Of a DNA stretch of 64,000 nucleotides, positions 1 through 9,640 are shown one piece after another (the stretch's first letter is position 1; each line of letters starts with the position of its first letter). Source of the DNA: Streptomyces globisporus. Its GTDB lineage: Bacteria; Actinomycetota; Actinomycetes; Streptomycetales; Streptomycetaceae. The position numbers and the translations under genes were made by a program. The DNA lies in NCBI RefSeq assembly GCF_003501885.1, contig NZ_QWFA01000003.1, positions 394-64,393 on the forward strand, in the 5' to 3' direction. The notes beneath the pieces were generated by a model. It worked only from the letters and a program-made list of their open reading frames with translations. It was not told the origin of the DNA and made no database searches.

Positions 1-153
1 CAGCGTCACCGACGACAGCGCCGCATACGGGATGCGGCGTTCCCGCAGGCTCTGGAAGAGCTTCGGTGTGCGGATGCCCCGTTCGAAGCGGATGAGCACG
101 GAGTCGGTGTCGAACTCCCAGGTGGCATGAATTCCGGCCAGCACATCACCCAT
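1..153 (-). CDS. DUF4429-type protein, N-terminal fragment
   Basis: Only the first 51 codons are in the window; the gene runs off the left edge. The peptide begins MGDVLAGIHATWEFD and continues with an RFERGIRTPKLF stretch, which matches the start of the DUF4429 proteins common in Streptomyces (function unknown). I chose the ATG at 153 because a GAGG sits just upstream; an in-frame ATG nine bases earlier (162) is the alternative. The neighbouring hydrolase is on the same strand but upstream of it, so the two could be co-transcribed. Family call is by eye. Confidence 0.6.
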   Translation of the reverse strand, partial: MGDVLAGIHATWEFDTDSVLIRFERGIRTPKLFQSLRERRIPYAALSSVTL

Positions 154-239
154 GTGCCTCATCGTATGCGGCACAGTCCCGCACGTCCCCCCTCGAAGTA
201 CGTCCCAATTTTTCGGCCCGGTACGGTCCTCTACGCGCG

Positions 240-1448
240 TCAGCCGTCCCGCTCGCCGGAAATACCGCTGTGGCATGCGCTGTCGGCGCTCGCGCAGCTG
301 ACCGATCCGTACGCTCCGACGCCGATCGCGGCGAAGTTGTCGAGGCTCTCGGTCCCCGGTTCGAAGTAGCCGCTGTGCCCGGCGGCCCCGGCCGCCGAGA
401 CGATCCGCGCACCGAACGCCGGGTCGACCGGATCGGCCCCGTGACCGATCCCGCCGAACTCCATGTGCGGTACGTCCCCGATCCAGTCGTCCCCGTCCCG
501 CGTCGCCCAGATCCGGGCGCCGGTCTCCAGCTGCCCGGCGTTGGCGGCCCGCATACCGGGACTGCCCGCGACCGCGATGTCGGCCACCCGGTCGGGGGCC
601 CGGTGCGCGGCCACCCCGCACACCACGGAGCCGTAGCTGTGGCAGAACAGCGAGACCTTCGAGGTGCCGGGCAGCGCGCCGACCATCGCGTTCAGCCGCA
701 CCGCGCCGTCCGCCGCGAGCCCGCCCAGCGCCGCGTCCATGCCGAGTCCGGCCGGGGCGGTGTAGTCGGCCCACGCGATGACCGCCGTACGGGTGCCCGG
801 GGAGGCCGAGCGCTCCGCCCCGTACAGGGACTTGGCCATCCCGACGGGGGCCGCGTACCTGCGCTTGCTGCGCTCCAGGGTCAACAGATGGGTGTCGACG
901 CCCGGGACCACGACGGAGACCCGGGCGGCCCGGTCGAGATCGCCGAAGACCTCGGCCGCCCGGCCCTTCCCGGACGGGTCGAAGGCCAGGATCTGCCGAT
1001 CGCCCTTGAGCAACGAACGGAACCGGTCGAGGCGGGCCCGCGCCTCGTCGCGCCCGTCCGGTGACAGCCTCGCGTCGTGCGCCCGCACCTTCTCCACGGC
1101 CACGGCCTGTCCGAGCGCCACCCGGTTGGCGTGGTAGCGCAGGGTGACCGGCGCGCCGTTCAGGTTCCCCACCACGGAGGGGTACCTGCCCGCGAGCGCG
1201 AACCGCTGCCCCGAGGTGAGGGTGGCGAAGAAGTGGGCCAGCCGATAGGCGGGGGCGTCGGCCTCCGGCAGTGCATGACCCGCTATCCGGTCCCGCGCCC
1301 AGGCGGCGAGCGCCAGCTCACGCGGGCCGCCGGCCTGCTGATCGCGTACGGCGCTCCAGCCCGTCGTCGCCAGCATCACGAACACCACCGCTACGGCGAG
1401 CAGCGCGCGCCATACGGTCAAGGTGGGGGAGGTGTCGAAGGAAGTCAC
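240..1448 (-). CDS. membrane-anchored alpha/beta hydrolase (Abhydrolase_8/DUF1023 type)
   Basis: About 402 aa. An N-terminal hydrophobic segment (roughly residues 12-32) suggests a signal anchor or signal peptide, so the catalytic part probably lies outside the membrane. The C-terminal half carries the nucleophile elbow as CHSYGSVVCG, a late DW...GDVPHM segment and a terminal HSGYF, consistent with the Ser-Asp-His triad of the DUF1023 alpha/beta hydrolases of actinomycetes. Substrate is unknown. The start is uncertain: GTG at 1448 has an AGGG upstream and puts the hydrophobic segment near the N-terminus, while an in-frame GTG at 1505 would add 19 residues. It lies downstream of the tetR-like gene on the same strand. 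Confidence 0.65.
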   Translation of the reverse strand: MTSFDTSPTLTVWRALLAVAVVFVMLATTGWSAVRDQQAGGPRELALAAWARDRIAGHALPEADAPAYRLAHFFATLTSGQRFALAGRYPSVVGNLNGAPVTLRYHANRVALGQAVAVEKVRAHDARLSPDGRDEARARLDRFRSLLKGDRQILAFDPSGKGRAAEVFGDLDRAARVSVVVPGVDTHLLTLERSKRRYAAPVGMAKSLYGAERSASPGTRTAVIAWADYTAPAGLGMDAALGGLAADGAVRLNAMVGALPGTSKVSLFCHSYGSVVCGVAAHRAPDRVADIAVAGSPGMRAANAGQLETGARIWATRDGDDWIGDVPHMEFGGIGHGADPVDPAFGARIVSAAGAAGHSGYFEPGTESLDNFAAIGVGAYGSVSCASADSACHSGISGERDG

Positions 1449-1566
1449 TGCGCCACACCCTAGGAGACGCGCGCCGACGACCGTGATTCGGGTGAGGTAC
1501 ATCACCCGTCCGCGAAGGGTTCACCCCGGATTTCTCACGGAGGGTCACAGCGGTCCCGTGGCTGAG

Positions 1567-2220
1567 CTACCTCGCGTGCCAGTCGCGGGCGAGGGCCGGG
1601 ACGAGCTGGTCGAGATACTCCTCGGTCAGATCGCGCAGCGCCTCCACGCTCGGATCGCCCCCCCGCCCCCACAGCTGGCCGGTCACCCGCATCACCCCGG
1701 AGAACGCGGCGACGGCCACCCGCGGCCGGGGGTCCCGCTCCACGTCCAGCCCCTCGCGCTCCGCGATCAGCCGGGCGATCTGGTTCTCCAGGGCGATGCC
1801 GCGCCGCATGTGGGCGGCGAGCAGGGAGGGGGTCGACTCGATCATCTGGTAGGTCCGCATATGGAGGTCGACGGTGATGACCTCCTCGATCGCCTCGCCG
1901 ATGCTGTTCCACGCGCACAGCACCGCCCGGCGCATGGCCTCGAAGGGCGCTTCGTGCGCGGGGCGCCGGCGCAGCTCCTCGATGAAGCGGGACTCCACCA
2001 TCTCCTGCACGGCGAAGGTGGCGTCCTCCTTGCTCGCGAAGTAGCGGAAGAAGGTGCGCTGGGAGACCTCCACGGCGTCGACGATCTCGTCGACGGTGGT
2101 GCGTTCGTACCCCTGGGTGGTGAACAGTTCCAGGGCGGCGCGCAACAAGGCGTCGCGGGTGCGCTGTTTCTTGCGTTCACGCAGTCCGGGTCGGGGCTCG
2201 ACTGTCTGCCCGTCGGTCAC
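1567..2220 (-). CDS. TetR/AcrR family transcriptional regulator
   Basis: 217 aa. Residues about 15-60 form a classic TetR helix-turn-helix: RERKKQRTRDALLRAALELF, then VDEIVDAVEVSQRTFFRYFASKED, where the recognition helix is followed by the FFRYFxSKE motif. The remaining ~150 residues are the variable ligand-binding/dimerisation region. It is divergent from the DHA2 efflux pump starting at 2349, the standard arrangement in which the regulator represses the pump and itself. A perfect 8-bp inverted repeat in the shared intergenic region is the obvious operator candidate. Confidence 0.85.
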   Translation of the reverse strand: MTDGQTVEPRPGLRERKKQRTRDALLRAALELFTTQGYERTTVDEIVDAVEVSQRTFFRYFASKEDATFAVQEMVESRFIEELRRRPAHEAPFEAMRRAVLCAWNSIGEAIEEVITVDLHMRTYQMIESTPSLLAAHMRRGIALENQIARLIAEREGLDVERDPRPRVAVAAFSGVMRVTGQLWGRGGDPSVEALRDLTEEYLDQLVPALARDWHAR

Positions 2221-2285
2221 GTACCGGTCCCTCTTTTCCCGTGTTTGTCCAGCTCAGCATACCTGCGAGCGACGTGTGAGCTACG

Positions 2286-2324
2286 TGACAGTTACTGACT
2301 TGTGAATTGGTTTGTCAACTGTCA
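2286..2324. promoter_or_regulatory. candidate TetR operator (inverted repeat)
   Basis: TGACAGTT at 2286-2293 is exactly mirrored by AACTGTCA at 2317-2324, with related GTGACAG/CTGTCAC half sites at 2285-2291 and 2329-2335. It lies between the divergent TetR gene (start 2220) and the MFS gene (start 2349), so binding could control both. Sequence observation is firm; function is inferred. Confidence 0.5.
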
Positions 2325-2348
2325 GAGGCTGTCACTAGTCTCCCCGTT

Positions 2349-3968
2349 ATGACTAGTCAGACCACCGTCGAGAAGGCGCCGCGGGAGCCCGAAGACAACG
2401 CAGGACCCGCTCCGGTCAAGGGGCTTCGCGGCCACCCCTGGCTGACCCTCTTCGCCGTCGCCATCGGCGTGATGATGGTCGCCCTCGACGGCACCATCGT
2501 CGCCATCGCGAACCCCGCCATCCAGAAGGACCTCGGCGCCACGCTCGCCGACGTCCAGTGGATCACCAACGGATATCTGCTCGCCCTCGCGGTGGCTCTC
2601 ATCACCGCCGGCAAGCTGGGTGACCGCTTCGGCCACCGGCAGACCTTCCTCATCGGCATCGCGGGCTTCGCCGCCTCGTCCGCCGCCATCGGTTTCTCCA
2701 AGGAGATCGGCCTCGTCGTTCTCTTCCGCGTGCTCCAGGGCCTCTTCGGCGCCCTGCTGATGCCGGCCGCGCTCGGCCTGCTGCGCGCCACCTTCCCCGC
2801 CGAGAAGCTGAACATGGCGATCGGCATCTGGGGCATGGTGATCGGAGCCTCCACCGCGGGCGGCCCGATCGTCGGCGGTCTGCTCGTCGAGCACGTCAGC
2901 TGGCAGTCGGTCTTCTTCATCAACGTGCCGGTCGGCATCGTGGCGCTCGCCTTCGGTCTGGTGATCCTCAAGGACCACCGCGCCGCGAACGCGCCGCGCT
3001 CCTTCGACATCCCCGGCATCGTGCTGCTCTCGGGCGCGATGTTCGCCCTCATCTGGGGCATCATCAAGGCCGGTGAGTCCTGGGGCTGGGGCGACGGGCG
3101 GACCTGGGCCTGGCTGGCCTCCGCCGTCGCGCTCTTCGTCATCTTCGGCCTCTGGGAGACCAGGGTCCGCGAGCCGCTCGTCCCGCTGGGGATGTTCCGC
3201 TCCATCCCGTTGACGGCCGGCGTCGTGCTCATGACGCTGATGGCCTTCGCCTTCATGGGCGGCCTCTTCTTCGTGACGTTCTTCCTCCAGGGCGTCCACG
3301 GCCTCAGCCCGGTCGACAGCGGTCTGCGCCTGCTGCCGCTGACCGCGATGATGATCGTCGCCTCGCCGGTCGCCGGTCTGCTGATCACCAAATTCGGCCC
3401 GCGCGTCCCGCTGGTCGGCGGCATGGTCTGCACGGCCACCGCGATGTTCGGCATGACCACGCTCACCGAGTCCACCGGCACCTTCGCGATGTCGCTCTGG
3501 TTCGCCCTGCTCGGCTGCGGGCTCGCCCCGGTCATGGTCGGCGCCACCGAGGTCATCGTCGGCAACGCGCCCATGGAGCTGTCCGGTGTGGCCGGCGGTC
3601 TCCAGCAGGCCGCCATGCAGGTCGGCGGCGCGCTCGGCACCGCCGTCCTCGGCGCGGTCATGTCCTCCAAGGTCAGCGCCGACTTCGCGGACAACTGGGC
3701 GGGCGCGGGCCTGCCCGGCGCACCCGACCCGAAGCTGGAGGAGGCCGCCGAGTTCGGCATGGTCCCGACCGAGGCGCTCTCCAAGGCTCCCGGTATGACG
3801 CCGGACATCGTCGACCGCATCGGCGGGGTCATCCACGACACCTTCATGTCCGGCATGGGCCTGGCCTTCACCGTCGCGGGCAGCGTCGCGGTCGTCGCCG
3901 CCCTCGTCGCCACCCTCACCAAGCGCGGCGAGAACGCCGAGGCGGGCGCTGGGGTGGGTCACATCTGA
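2349..3968 (+). CDS. MFS transporter, DHA2 family (14-TM drug exporter)
   Basis: 539 aa starting MTSQTTVEKAP. After a short cytoplasmic N-terminus there are about 14 hydrophobic segments. Typical DHA2 signatures are visible: LDGTIVAIANPAIQ in TM1, QWITNGYLLALAVALITAGKLGDRFGHR (motif A) and the GxxxGGPxxGG-type motif C (GASTAGGPIVGGLL) in TM5. These proteins export drugs or antibiotics by proton antiport. An in-frame upstream start at 2307 would lie inside the palindromic operator, so the ATG at 2349 is preferred. Likely repressed by the divergent TetR protein. Confidence 0.88.
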   Translation: MTSQTTVEKAPREPEDNAGPAPVKGLRGHPWLTLFAVAIGVMMVALDGTIVAIANPAIQKDLGATLADVQWITNGYLLALAVALITAGKLGDRFGHRQTFLIGIAGFAASSAAIGFSKEIGLVVLFRVLQGLFGALLMPAALGLLRATFPAEKLNMAIGIWGMVIGASTAGGPIVGGLLVEHVSWQSVFFINVPVGIVALAFGLVILKDHRAANAPRSFDIPGIVLLSGAMFALIWGIIKAGESWGWGDGRTWAWLASAVALFVIFGLWETRVREPLVPLGMFRSIPLTAGVVLMTLMAFAFMGGLFFVTFFLQGVHGLSPVDSGLRLLPLTAMMIVASPVAGLLITKFGPRVPLVGGMVCTATAMFGMTTLTESTGTFAMSLWFALLGCGLAPVMVGATEVIVGNAPMELSGVAGGLQQAAMQVGGALGTAVLGAVMSSKVSADFADNWAGAGLPGAPDPKLEEAAEFGMVPTEALSKAPGMTPDIVDRIGGVIHDTFMSGMGLAFTVAGSVAVVAALVATLTKRGENAEAGAGVGHI

Positions 3969-4011
3969 CACGCCCCGCACGACGGCATGGATCGTCAACA
4001 CAGCGCAGGTC

Positions 4012-4043
4012 ACAGCCCCGCCGAATCCTTTCGGCGGGGCTGT
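4012..4043 (+). terminator. hairpin terminator after MFS gene
   Basis: Perfect 14-bp stem ACAGCCCCGCCGAA / TTCGGCGGGGCTGT with a 4-nt loop, 44 bases after the MFS stop. No T-tract, as is common in Streptomyces. Confidence 0.8.
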
Positions 4044-4149
4044 CGCCTATCAGGGTGGACCACCCCGGCCCCTCTTCCGCACCTCCGTCCGGTGACTCAG
4101 AGTGAGCGGCGGAAGCACGTCACCGACCAACCACGGGGGTTGATCCACC

Positions 4150-4560
4150 ATGCGCACGAACCTCACGCGTACGGCCGTTCTCGCGGCCGCCCTGGCCGTC
4201 TCCGCACTCGTTCCCCAGGCCCTGGCCCACGACCGGACGGCCGCAGCCCCCGAGCGTTCCCCGGGAGCGGGAGTCGCCCTCGGCACCTGTGAGGCGGGCA
4301 GGCTCTGCCTCTGGAAGAAGCCCGACTTCACCGGGGCCCGCCAGACCTTCGAGCTCTCCGACACCGACATCGAGAGCTGCGTCCCGCTGCCGAAGGGCGG
4401 CGACGCCCAGTCCCTCGCCAACCGCACCGGGCGGCCCGTCACCACCTACCAGTCCGCCGAGTGCGCGGAGACCGGGGAGTTCGAGACGTACCCGGGCGGG
4501 GGCACCTGGACGCCCCGGTCCCCGTACCAGGTGCGCGCCTTCAAGATCTGGGAGAACTGA
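4150..4560 (+). CDS. secreted peptidase inhibitor, family I36-like
   Basis: 136 aa with a clear Sec signal peptide (residues 1-26: MRTN..., hydrophobic AVLAAALAVSALV, cleavage after ALA). The mature part has the beta/gamma-crystallin-like pattern of the Streptomyces metalloproteinase inhibitor group (MEROPS I36): four cysteines (CEAG, LCLWKK, SCVPLP, AECAET), YQSAEC and a C-terminal VRAFKIWE. It is probably an extracellular protease inhibitor or stress protein. The gene stands alone between two hairpin terminators. Family call rests on the cysteine spacing and LCLW/GARQTFEL pattern. Confidence 0.7.
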   Translation: MRTNLTRTAVLAAALAVSALVPQALAHDRTAAAPERSPGAGVALGTCEAGRLCLWKKPDFTGARQTFELSDTDIESCVPLPKGGDAQSLANRTGRPVTTYQSAECAETGEFETYPGGGTWTPRSPYQVRAFKIWEN

Positions 4561-4583
4561 GCCCACCGGCCCCGAACACGCGA

Positions 4584-4615
4584 AGGGGCGGCGACGCGCC
4601 CGCGTCACCGCCCCT
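4584..4615. terminator. bidirectional hairpin between I36 gene and aceE
   Basis: AGGGGCGGCGACGCG pairs with CGCGTCACCGCCCCT with one mismatch across a short loop. It sits between convergent genes ending at 4560 (+) and 4632 (-), so it can serve both. Confidence 0.7.
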
Positions 4616-4631
4616 CCGCAGTGTTTCCCGC

Positions 4632-7364
4632 TTACGCGTCGCCGCCCGCCGCGCCCGGATCGGCCGCGGCCACGTCCAGGAGCTCGTAGCGGTCGACGGC
4701 CTTCTTCAGGGCCGACCGGTCGACCTTGCCCTCCTTGGCCAGCTCGGTCAGCACCGCCAGCACGATCGACTGCGCGTCGATGTGGAAGAACCGGCGGGCC
4801 GCGCCCCGGGTGTCGGCGAAGCCGAAGCCGTCCGCACCCAGCGACTGGTACGCGCCCGGCACCCAGCGCGCGATCTGGTCCGGCACCGAACGCATCCAGT
4901 CCGAGACCGCCACGAACGGACCCTGGGCCCCTTCGAGCTTCTTGGTCACGTACGGGACGCGCTGCTCCTCCTCCGGGTGCAGGAGGTTGTGGCGCTCCAC
5001 GTCCACCGCATCGCGGCGCAGCTCGTTCCAGGAGGTCGCCGACCAGACGTCCGCCTTGACGTTCCACTCGTCCGCGAGGATCTTCTGCGCCTCCAGGGCC
5101 CAGGGGACCGCCACGCCGGACGCCATGATCTGGGCCGGGATCTCGCCCTTCTCGCCGGTGGAGAAGCGGTGGATGCCCTTGAGGATGCCCTCGACGTCCA
5201 CGTTCTCGGGCTCGGCCGGGTGCTGGATCGGCTCGTTGTAGACGGTGAGGTAGTAGAAGACGTCCTCGTTCGCCTCGCCGTACATCCGGCGGAGCCCGTC
5301 CTGCATGATGTGCGCGATCTCGAACCCGAAGGCCGGGTCGTACGCGACACAGCCCGGGTTCGTCGAGGCGAGCAGCTGCGAGTGGCCGTCCGCGTGCTGG
5401 AGGCCCTCACCGGTCAGCGTGGTGCGGCCGGCGGTCGCACCCAGCACGAAGCCGCGCGAGAGCTGGTCGGCCATCTGCCAGAACTGGTCGCCGGTCCGCT
5501 GGAACCCGAACATCGAGTAGAAGACGTACACCGGGATCAGCGGCTCGCCGTGCGTGGCGTACGCCGAACCGGCCGCGATCAGCGAGGCCGTGCAGCCCGC
5601 CTCGGAGATGCCGTCGTGCAGCATCTGACCCGTGGGGGACTCCTTGTACGCGAGCAGCAGCTCCCGGTCGACCGCCTCGTACTGCTGACCCAGCGGGTTG
5701 TAGATCTTCGCACTCGGGAAGAACGCATCCATGCCGAAGGTGCGGTACTCGTCGGGGGCGATCAGCACGAACCGCTTGCCGATCTCCTTGTCCCGCATGA
5801 GGTCCTTCAGGATGCGGACGAACGCCATGGTGGTGGCGATCGACTGCGAACCCGAACCCTTCTTCGCGGCCGCGTACGTCTTGTCGGCGGGCTGCGGCAG
5901 CGGCTTCGCACGGACCACCCGGGTCGGGACGTATCCGCCCAGACCCTGGCGGCGGTCGTGCATGTACTGGATCTCCTCCGAGTCGCGGCCCGGGTGGTAG
6001 TAGGGCGGGTAGCCCTCGTCCAGCTGCTTGTCCGTGATCGGGATGTGCAGACGGTCCCGGAAGCGCTTGAGGTCCTCGACCGTGAGCTTCTTCATCTGGT
6101 GGGTCGCGTTGCGGCCCTCGAAGTTCGGCCCCAGCGTCCAGCCCTTGACCGTCTGCGCCAGGATGACCGTCGGCTGGCCCTTGTGCGCCTTGGCCGCCGC
6201 GTAGGCCGCGTAGACCTTGCGGTGGTCGTGACCGCCGCGGCCCAGGTGCAGGATCTGCTGGTCGGTCATGTCCTTGACCATGTCCCGCAGCCGCGGGTCG
6301 TCGCCGAAGAAGTGCTCGCGGATGTACGCGCCGGTCTCGGTCGCGTACGTCTGGAACTGGCCGTCCGGTGTGGTGTTCAGCTTGTTGACCAGGATGCCCG
6401 TGCGGTCCTGCGCCAGCAGCGGGTCCCAGGAACGGTCCCAGACCAGCTTGATGACGTTCCAGCCGGCGCCCCGGAACTGCGACTCCAGCTCCTGGATGAT
6501 CTTGCCGTTGCCGCGCACCGGACCGTCGAGCCGCTGGAGGTTGCAGTTGACGACGAAGGTCAGGTTGTCCAGGCCCTCACGGGCCGCGATGGACAGCTGG
6601 CCCAGCGACTCCGGCTCGTCCATCTCGCCGTCGCCCAGATAGGCCCAGACGTGCGACTTGGACGTGTCGGCGATCCCGCGCGCCTCCATGTAGCGGTTCA
6701 TCCGCGCCTGGTAGATCGCGCCGAGCGGGCCGAGGCCCATCGAGACGGTCGGGAACTCCCAGAAGTCCGGCATCAGCCGCGGGTGCGGGTAGCTGGACAG
6801 ACCGTTCGGGGCCTTCGACTTCTCCTGGCGGAACGCGTCGAGCTGCGCCTCGCTCAGCCGGTCCAGCAGGAACGCGCGGGCGTAGATCCCCGGGGACGCG
6901 TGCCCCTGGAAGAAGATCTGGTCGCCGCCGTCGCCCTGGTCCTTGCCCCGGAAGAAGTGGTTGAAGCCCACGTCGTACAGCGAGGCGGAGGAGGCGAAGG
7001 TGGCGATGTGGCCGCCGACGCCGATCCCGGGACGCTGGGCCCGCGAGACCATCACGGCGGCGTTCCAGCGGGTCGCGTTGAGGACCTTGCGCTCGATCTC
7101 CTCGTCGCCGGGGAAGAACGGCTCGTCCTTCGTGGCGATCGTGTTCACGTAGTCCGTGCTGCGCATCTCCGGCACGGCGACGCGCTTCTCACGCGCGCGC
7201 TCGATGAGCCGGAGCATCAGATAGCGGGCCCGCTCACGGCCGCGCTCGTCGACGGCGGCGTCGAGGGAGTCGAGCCATTCCTTGGTCTCCTCGGGATCGA
7301 AATCCGGGACCTGGCTCGGAAGGCCGCCAATGATGATCGGGTTGCGATCGGATCCGGAAGCCAC
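4632..7364 (-). CDS. aceE: pyruvate dehydrogenase E1 component, homodimeric type
   Basis: 910 aa, the usual length of the homodimeric AceE found in actinobacteria. It decarboxylates pyruvate and transfers the acetyl group to lipoyl-E2 in the pyruvate dehydrogenase complex. Visible features are the N-terminal domain with [10 protein letters not shown] and [10 protein letters not shown], the thiamine-diphosphate motif GDGEMDE (residues 244-250) ending at VNCNLQ (about 272-277), the central [10 protein letters not shown] region and a C-terminal transketolase-like domain ([13 protein letters not shown]). Start is GTG at 7364 with AAGGAA 7 bases upstream. It is transcribed alone, divergent from the DUF3052 gene. 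Confidence 0.96.
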   Translation of the reverse strand: MASGSDRNPIIIGGLPSQVPDFDPEETKEWLDSLDAAVDERGRERARYLMLRLIERAREKRVAVPEMRSTDYVNTIATKDEPFFPGDEEIERKVLNATRWNAAVMVSRAQRPGIGVGGHIATFASSASLYDVGFNHFFRGKDQGDGGDQIFFQGHASPGIYARAFLLDRLSEAQLDAFRQEKSKAPNGLSSYPHPRLMPDFWEFPTVSMGLGPLGAIYQARMNRYMEARGIADTSKSHVWAYLGDGEMDEPESLGQLSIAAREGLDNLTFVVNCNLQRLDGPVRGNGKIIQELESQFRGAGWNVIKLVWDRSWDPLLAQDRTGILVNKLNTTPDGQFQTYATETGAYIREHFFGDDPRLRDMVKDMTDQQILHLGRGGHDHRKVYAAYAAAKAHKGQPTVILAQTVKGWTLGPNFEGRNATHQMKKLTVEDLKRFRDRLHIPITDKQLDEGYPPYYHPGRDSEEIQYMHDRRQGLGGYVPTRVVRAKPLPQPADKTYAAAKKGSGSQSIATTMAFVRILKDLMRDKEIGKRFVLIAPDEYRTFGMDAFFPSAKIYNPLGQQYEAVDRELLLAYKESPTGQMLHDGISEAGCTASLIAAGSAYATHGEPLIPVYVFYSMFGFQRTGDQFWQMADQLSRGFVLGATAGRTTLTGEGLQHADGHSQLLASTNPGCVAYDPAFGFEIAHIMQDGLRRMYGEANEDVFYYLTVYNEPIQHPAEPENVDVEGILKGIHRFSTGEKGEIPAQIMASGVAVPWALEAQKILADEWNVKADVWSATSWNELRRDAVDVERHNLLHPEEEQRVPYVTKKLEGAQGPFVAVSDWMRSVPDQIARWVPGAYQSLGADGFGFADTRGAARRFFHIDAQSIVLAVLTELAKEGKVDRSALKKAVDRYELLDVAAADPGAAGGDA

Positions 7365-7868
7365 ACTGTTCCTTCGCTGTTCGGTGGTGCTCTACGGGGC
7401 TGTTGCGGGGAACGTGCCCCCCTGACAGCTCTGCCAACTCTGTGTGCGCCGACTCCATCGTGCTACCGCGAGGGCCCGAACGTCATCTCTACCGAGGGGT
7501 AACCCCACGGTTCGAAGAACTCGTCCGCGGGGCAGGCGTGTGGGCGGGACGCGGCTGGGTACGGGCAAACCGCAACCTTACGCCCAAGGCGTCCAAGCGT
7601 TCCCAAAGGCTGTTCGACTCCTATTGGCGGAGCGAAACCGCATAAGCTGAGGAAGGACGTAAACGGATGGAGCGACCCGGGGCAGGCCCCGGGGAGCCGC
7701 CGGAGAGACATGCCGGAACTTGCGGTGACGTGGCAGGGAACGTCACCGTATAGGCGGTCTCGCACGCTGGGTACTTGCGCGATTCGCCGGGCCCGTGTGG
7801 ACTACGGCCTACGCCCCGCGCACGCGCGTGGCTGCAGCATTTCCGAAGACATGATCAGGAGGCATCCC
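7365..7868. promoter_or_regulatory. 500-bp divergent control region aceE / DUF3052, with structured leader
   Basis: No gene is supported here. The plus-strand leader contains two strong hairpins: CCCGGGGC/GCCCCGGG at 7676-7693, and CGGTGACGT (7723-7731) mirrored by ACGTCACCG (7740-7748) around an 8-nt loop. I see no confident -35/-10 pair. The second repeat could equally be a protein-binding palindrome. It does not match a riboswitch class I can recognise. Confidence 0.4.
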
Positions 7869-8306
7869 GTGAGCGCGACCGCGGACCACGCGGAGGAGCG
7901 GACCAACCCGGCAGCACGCCTGGGGTTCGAGCCCGGACAGGTGGTCCAGGAGATCGGCTACGACGACGACGTCGAGCTGGAGCTCCGTGAGGGCATTGAG
8001 GCCACTACCGGCCAGGAACTCGTCGACGAGGAGTACGACGACGTCGCAGACGTCGTCCTGCTCTGGTTCCGCGACGAGGACGGCGACCTTACGGACGCGC
8101 TGGTGGATGCCATCGGTCTGATCGAGGACGGCGGGATGGTCTGGCTGATGACGCCGAAGACCGGCCGTGACGGTTACGTCGAACCGAGCGACATCAATGA
8201 GGCCGCCCAGACGGCCGGGCTCGCCCAGACCAAGAGCATCAGCGCGGGCAAGGACTGGACGGGCAGCCGTCTGGCCACCCCCAAGGGGGCCAAGGCCAAG
8301 CGCTGA
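7869..8306 (+). CDS. DUF3052 family protein
   Basis: 145 aa, acidic, no membrane segment. The family pattern is clear: AARLGFEPGQVVQEIGYDDD, EYDDVADVVLLWFRDEDGDL, VDAIGLIEDGGMVWLMTPK and a C-terminal AAQTAGLAQTKSISAGKDW. Function is unknown, although the family is nearly universal in actinomycetes and often sits next to aceE as here. Start is the GTG at 7869, preceded by a strong AGGAGG (7857-7862); longer in-frame starts lack this. A hairpin follows the gene. Confidence 0.88.
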   Translation: MSATADHAEERTNPAARLGFEPGQVVQEIGYDDDVELELREGIEATTGQELVDEEYDDVADVVLLWFRDEDGDLTDALVDAIGLIEDGGMVWLMTPKTGRDGYVEPSDINEAAQTAGLAQTKSISAGKDWTGSRLATPKGAKAKR

Positions 8307-8327
8307 ACCGCTCTTCGCACCACCCCG

Positions 8328-8363
8328 AGGCCCTCACGGGCGCATCCGCACCCGTGAGGGCCT
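8328..8363 (+). terminator. hairpin terminator after DUF3052
   Basis: Perfect 13-bp stem AGGCCCTCACGGG / CCCGTGAGGGCCT with a 10-nt loop, 21 bases after the stop codon. Confidence 0.8.
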
Positions 8364-8454
8364 TCGTATGGCCGCAGCCGGTCTGCGTAGGGTGGGAGTC
8401 ACCCGGACGGACCCGGCCCGGGAAGCGGAGAAGCGGCGAAGGGATACGCGTTCC

Positions 8455-8913
8455 ATGACGATCGAGGTCGGCAGCCAGGCCCCGGACTTCCAGCTCAAGG
8501 ACAACCACGGCAGGACCGTGCGGCTGTCGGAGTTCCGCGGTGAGAAGAACGTGGTGCTGGTGTTCTACCCGTTCGCCTTCACCGGCGTCTGCACCGGCGA
8601 GCTCTGCGCGCTCCGCGACGAGCTGCCCCGCTTCGAGAACGAGGGCACCCAGCTCCTCGCCGTCTCCAACGACTCCATCCACACCTTGCGCGTCTTCGCC
8701 GAGCAGGAAGGTCTCGAGTACCCGCTGCTGTCCGACTTCTGGCCGCACGGGGAGACCTCGCGGGCGTACGGCGTCTTCGACGAGGACAAGGGCTGCGCGG
8801 TGCGCGGCACCTTCGTCATCGACAAGGAGGGCGTCGTCCGCTGGAGCGTCGTCAACGGCCTCCCGGACGCCCGCGACCTGAACGACTACGTCAAGGCGCT
8901 CGAAGCGCTCTGA
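8455..8913 (+). CDS. peroxiredoxin (AhpE/BCP-like)
   Basis: 152 aa, one thioredoxin-fold domain. It reduces peroxides in the cytosol. The peroxidatic cysteine is Cys46 in the motif FTGVCTGELC, followed by Cys51; upstream are GSQAPDFQLKDNHG and VVLVFYPFAFT, and near the end GTFVIDKEGVVRW. The closest named group by eye is AhpE. Cys51 could act as a resolving residue, so one-Cys versus two-Cys chemistry is not settled. Start ATG at 8455, with a weak AAGGGA upstream. It lies between DUF3052 and the Ter genes, consistent with a stress-response neighbourhood. Confidence 0.88.
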   Translation: MTIEVGSQAPDFQLKDNHGRTVRLSEFRGEKNVVLVFYPFAFTGVCTGELCALRDELPRFENEGTQLLAVSNDSIHTLRVFAEQEGLEYPLLSDFWPHGETSRAYGVFDEDKGCAVRGTFVIDKEGVVRWSVVNGLPDARDLNDYVKALEAL

Positions 8914-8931
8914 GACGATCTCCTGGCGACG

Positions 8932-8958
8932 CCCGGTCAAAAGCCTGTTTTGGCCGGG
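8932..8958 (+). terminator. hairpin terminator after peroxiredoxin
   Basis: CCCGGTCAAAA pairs with TTTTGGCCGGG (one wobble) around a 5-nt loop, 19 bases past the stop codon. It separates the peroxiredoxin from terD. Confidence 0.65.
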
Positions 8959-9051
8959 AACCGGTCACTAGGATCCAATCGTTGATCCGATGCCAACGAA
9001 CGACGGGGACGCTGGTGTCTGCCGGCCCCTGAGAAAACTACTGGAGGACTC

Positions 9052-9627
9052 GTGGGAGTCAGCCTCAGCAAGGGCGGCAACGTCTCGCTGACCAAGGCCG
9101 CGCCCAACCTGACCGCGGTCATCGTCGGTCTGGGCTGGGACGCCCGCACCACCACCGGGGGTGACTTCGACCTCGACGCCAGCGCCCTGCTGACGAACCC
9201 CGAGGGCAAGGTCGCCGCCGACGGCAATTTCGTCTTCTTCAACAACCTGAAGAGCCCCGACGGCTCCGTCGAGCACACCGGTGACAACACCACCGGTGAG
9301 GGCGAGGGCGACGACGAGGTCATCAAGGTGAACCTCGCCGGTGTCCCGGCCGACGTCGACAAGATCGTCTTCCCGGTCTCGATCTACGAGGCCGAGAGCC
9401 GTCAGCAGAGCTTCGGCCAGGTCCGCAACGCGTACATCCGCGTGGTCAACCAGGCCGACAACACCGAGCTCGCCCGCTACGACCTGAGCGAGGACGCCTC
9501 GACGGAGACCGCGATGGTCTTCGGCGAGCTCTACCGCAACGGCGCCGAGTGGAAGTTCCGCGCCATCGGCCAGGGGTACGCCTCCGGCCTGCGCGGCATC
9601 GCCCAGGACTTCGGCGTCAACGTCTGA
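9052..9627 (+). CDS. terD: TerD family tellurium/stress resistance protein
   Basis: 191 aa. This is a full-length TerD domain, a calcium-binding beta-sandwich of the Ter stress system. Conserved signatures are [16 protein letters not shown] at the N-terminus, [38 protein letters not shown] with the following acidic GEGEGDDE calcium site, and [23 protein letters not shown]. Start is GTG at 9052 with GGAGGA immediately upstream. It is followed by a second, very similar terD gene, but the two are separated by a strong terminator. Confidence 0.95.
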   Translation: MGVSLSKGGNVSLTKAAPNLTAVIVGLGWDARTTTGGDFDLDASALLTNPEGKVAADGNFVFFNNLKSPDGSVEHTGDNTTGEGEGDDEVIKVNLAGVPADVDKIVFPVSIYEAESRQQSFGQVRNAYIRVVNQADNTELARYDLSEDASTETAMVFGELYRNGAEWKFRAIGQGYASGLRGIAQDFGVNV

Positions 9628-9640
9628 CGTTCTGGCGCCA

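Noticed and set aside
2322-4013. Long minus-strand open frame over the MFS gene
   Set aside because: It is an antisense shadow of a well-supported 14-TM transporter and has Asp/Glu/His-rich low-complexity translation.
4461-7502. 1013-codon plus-strand open frame over aceE
   Set aside because: It is exactly antisense to aceE and has no recognisable domain; high G+C content keeps such frames open.
7676-7868. Known riboswitch upstream of the DUF3052 gene
   Set aside because: The hairpins do not show the conserved cores of the cobalamin or ydaO (c-di-AMP) classes that I compared, so only a structured leader is claimed.
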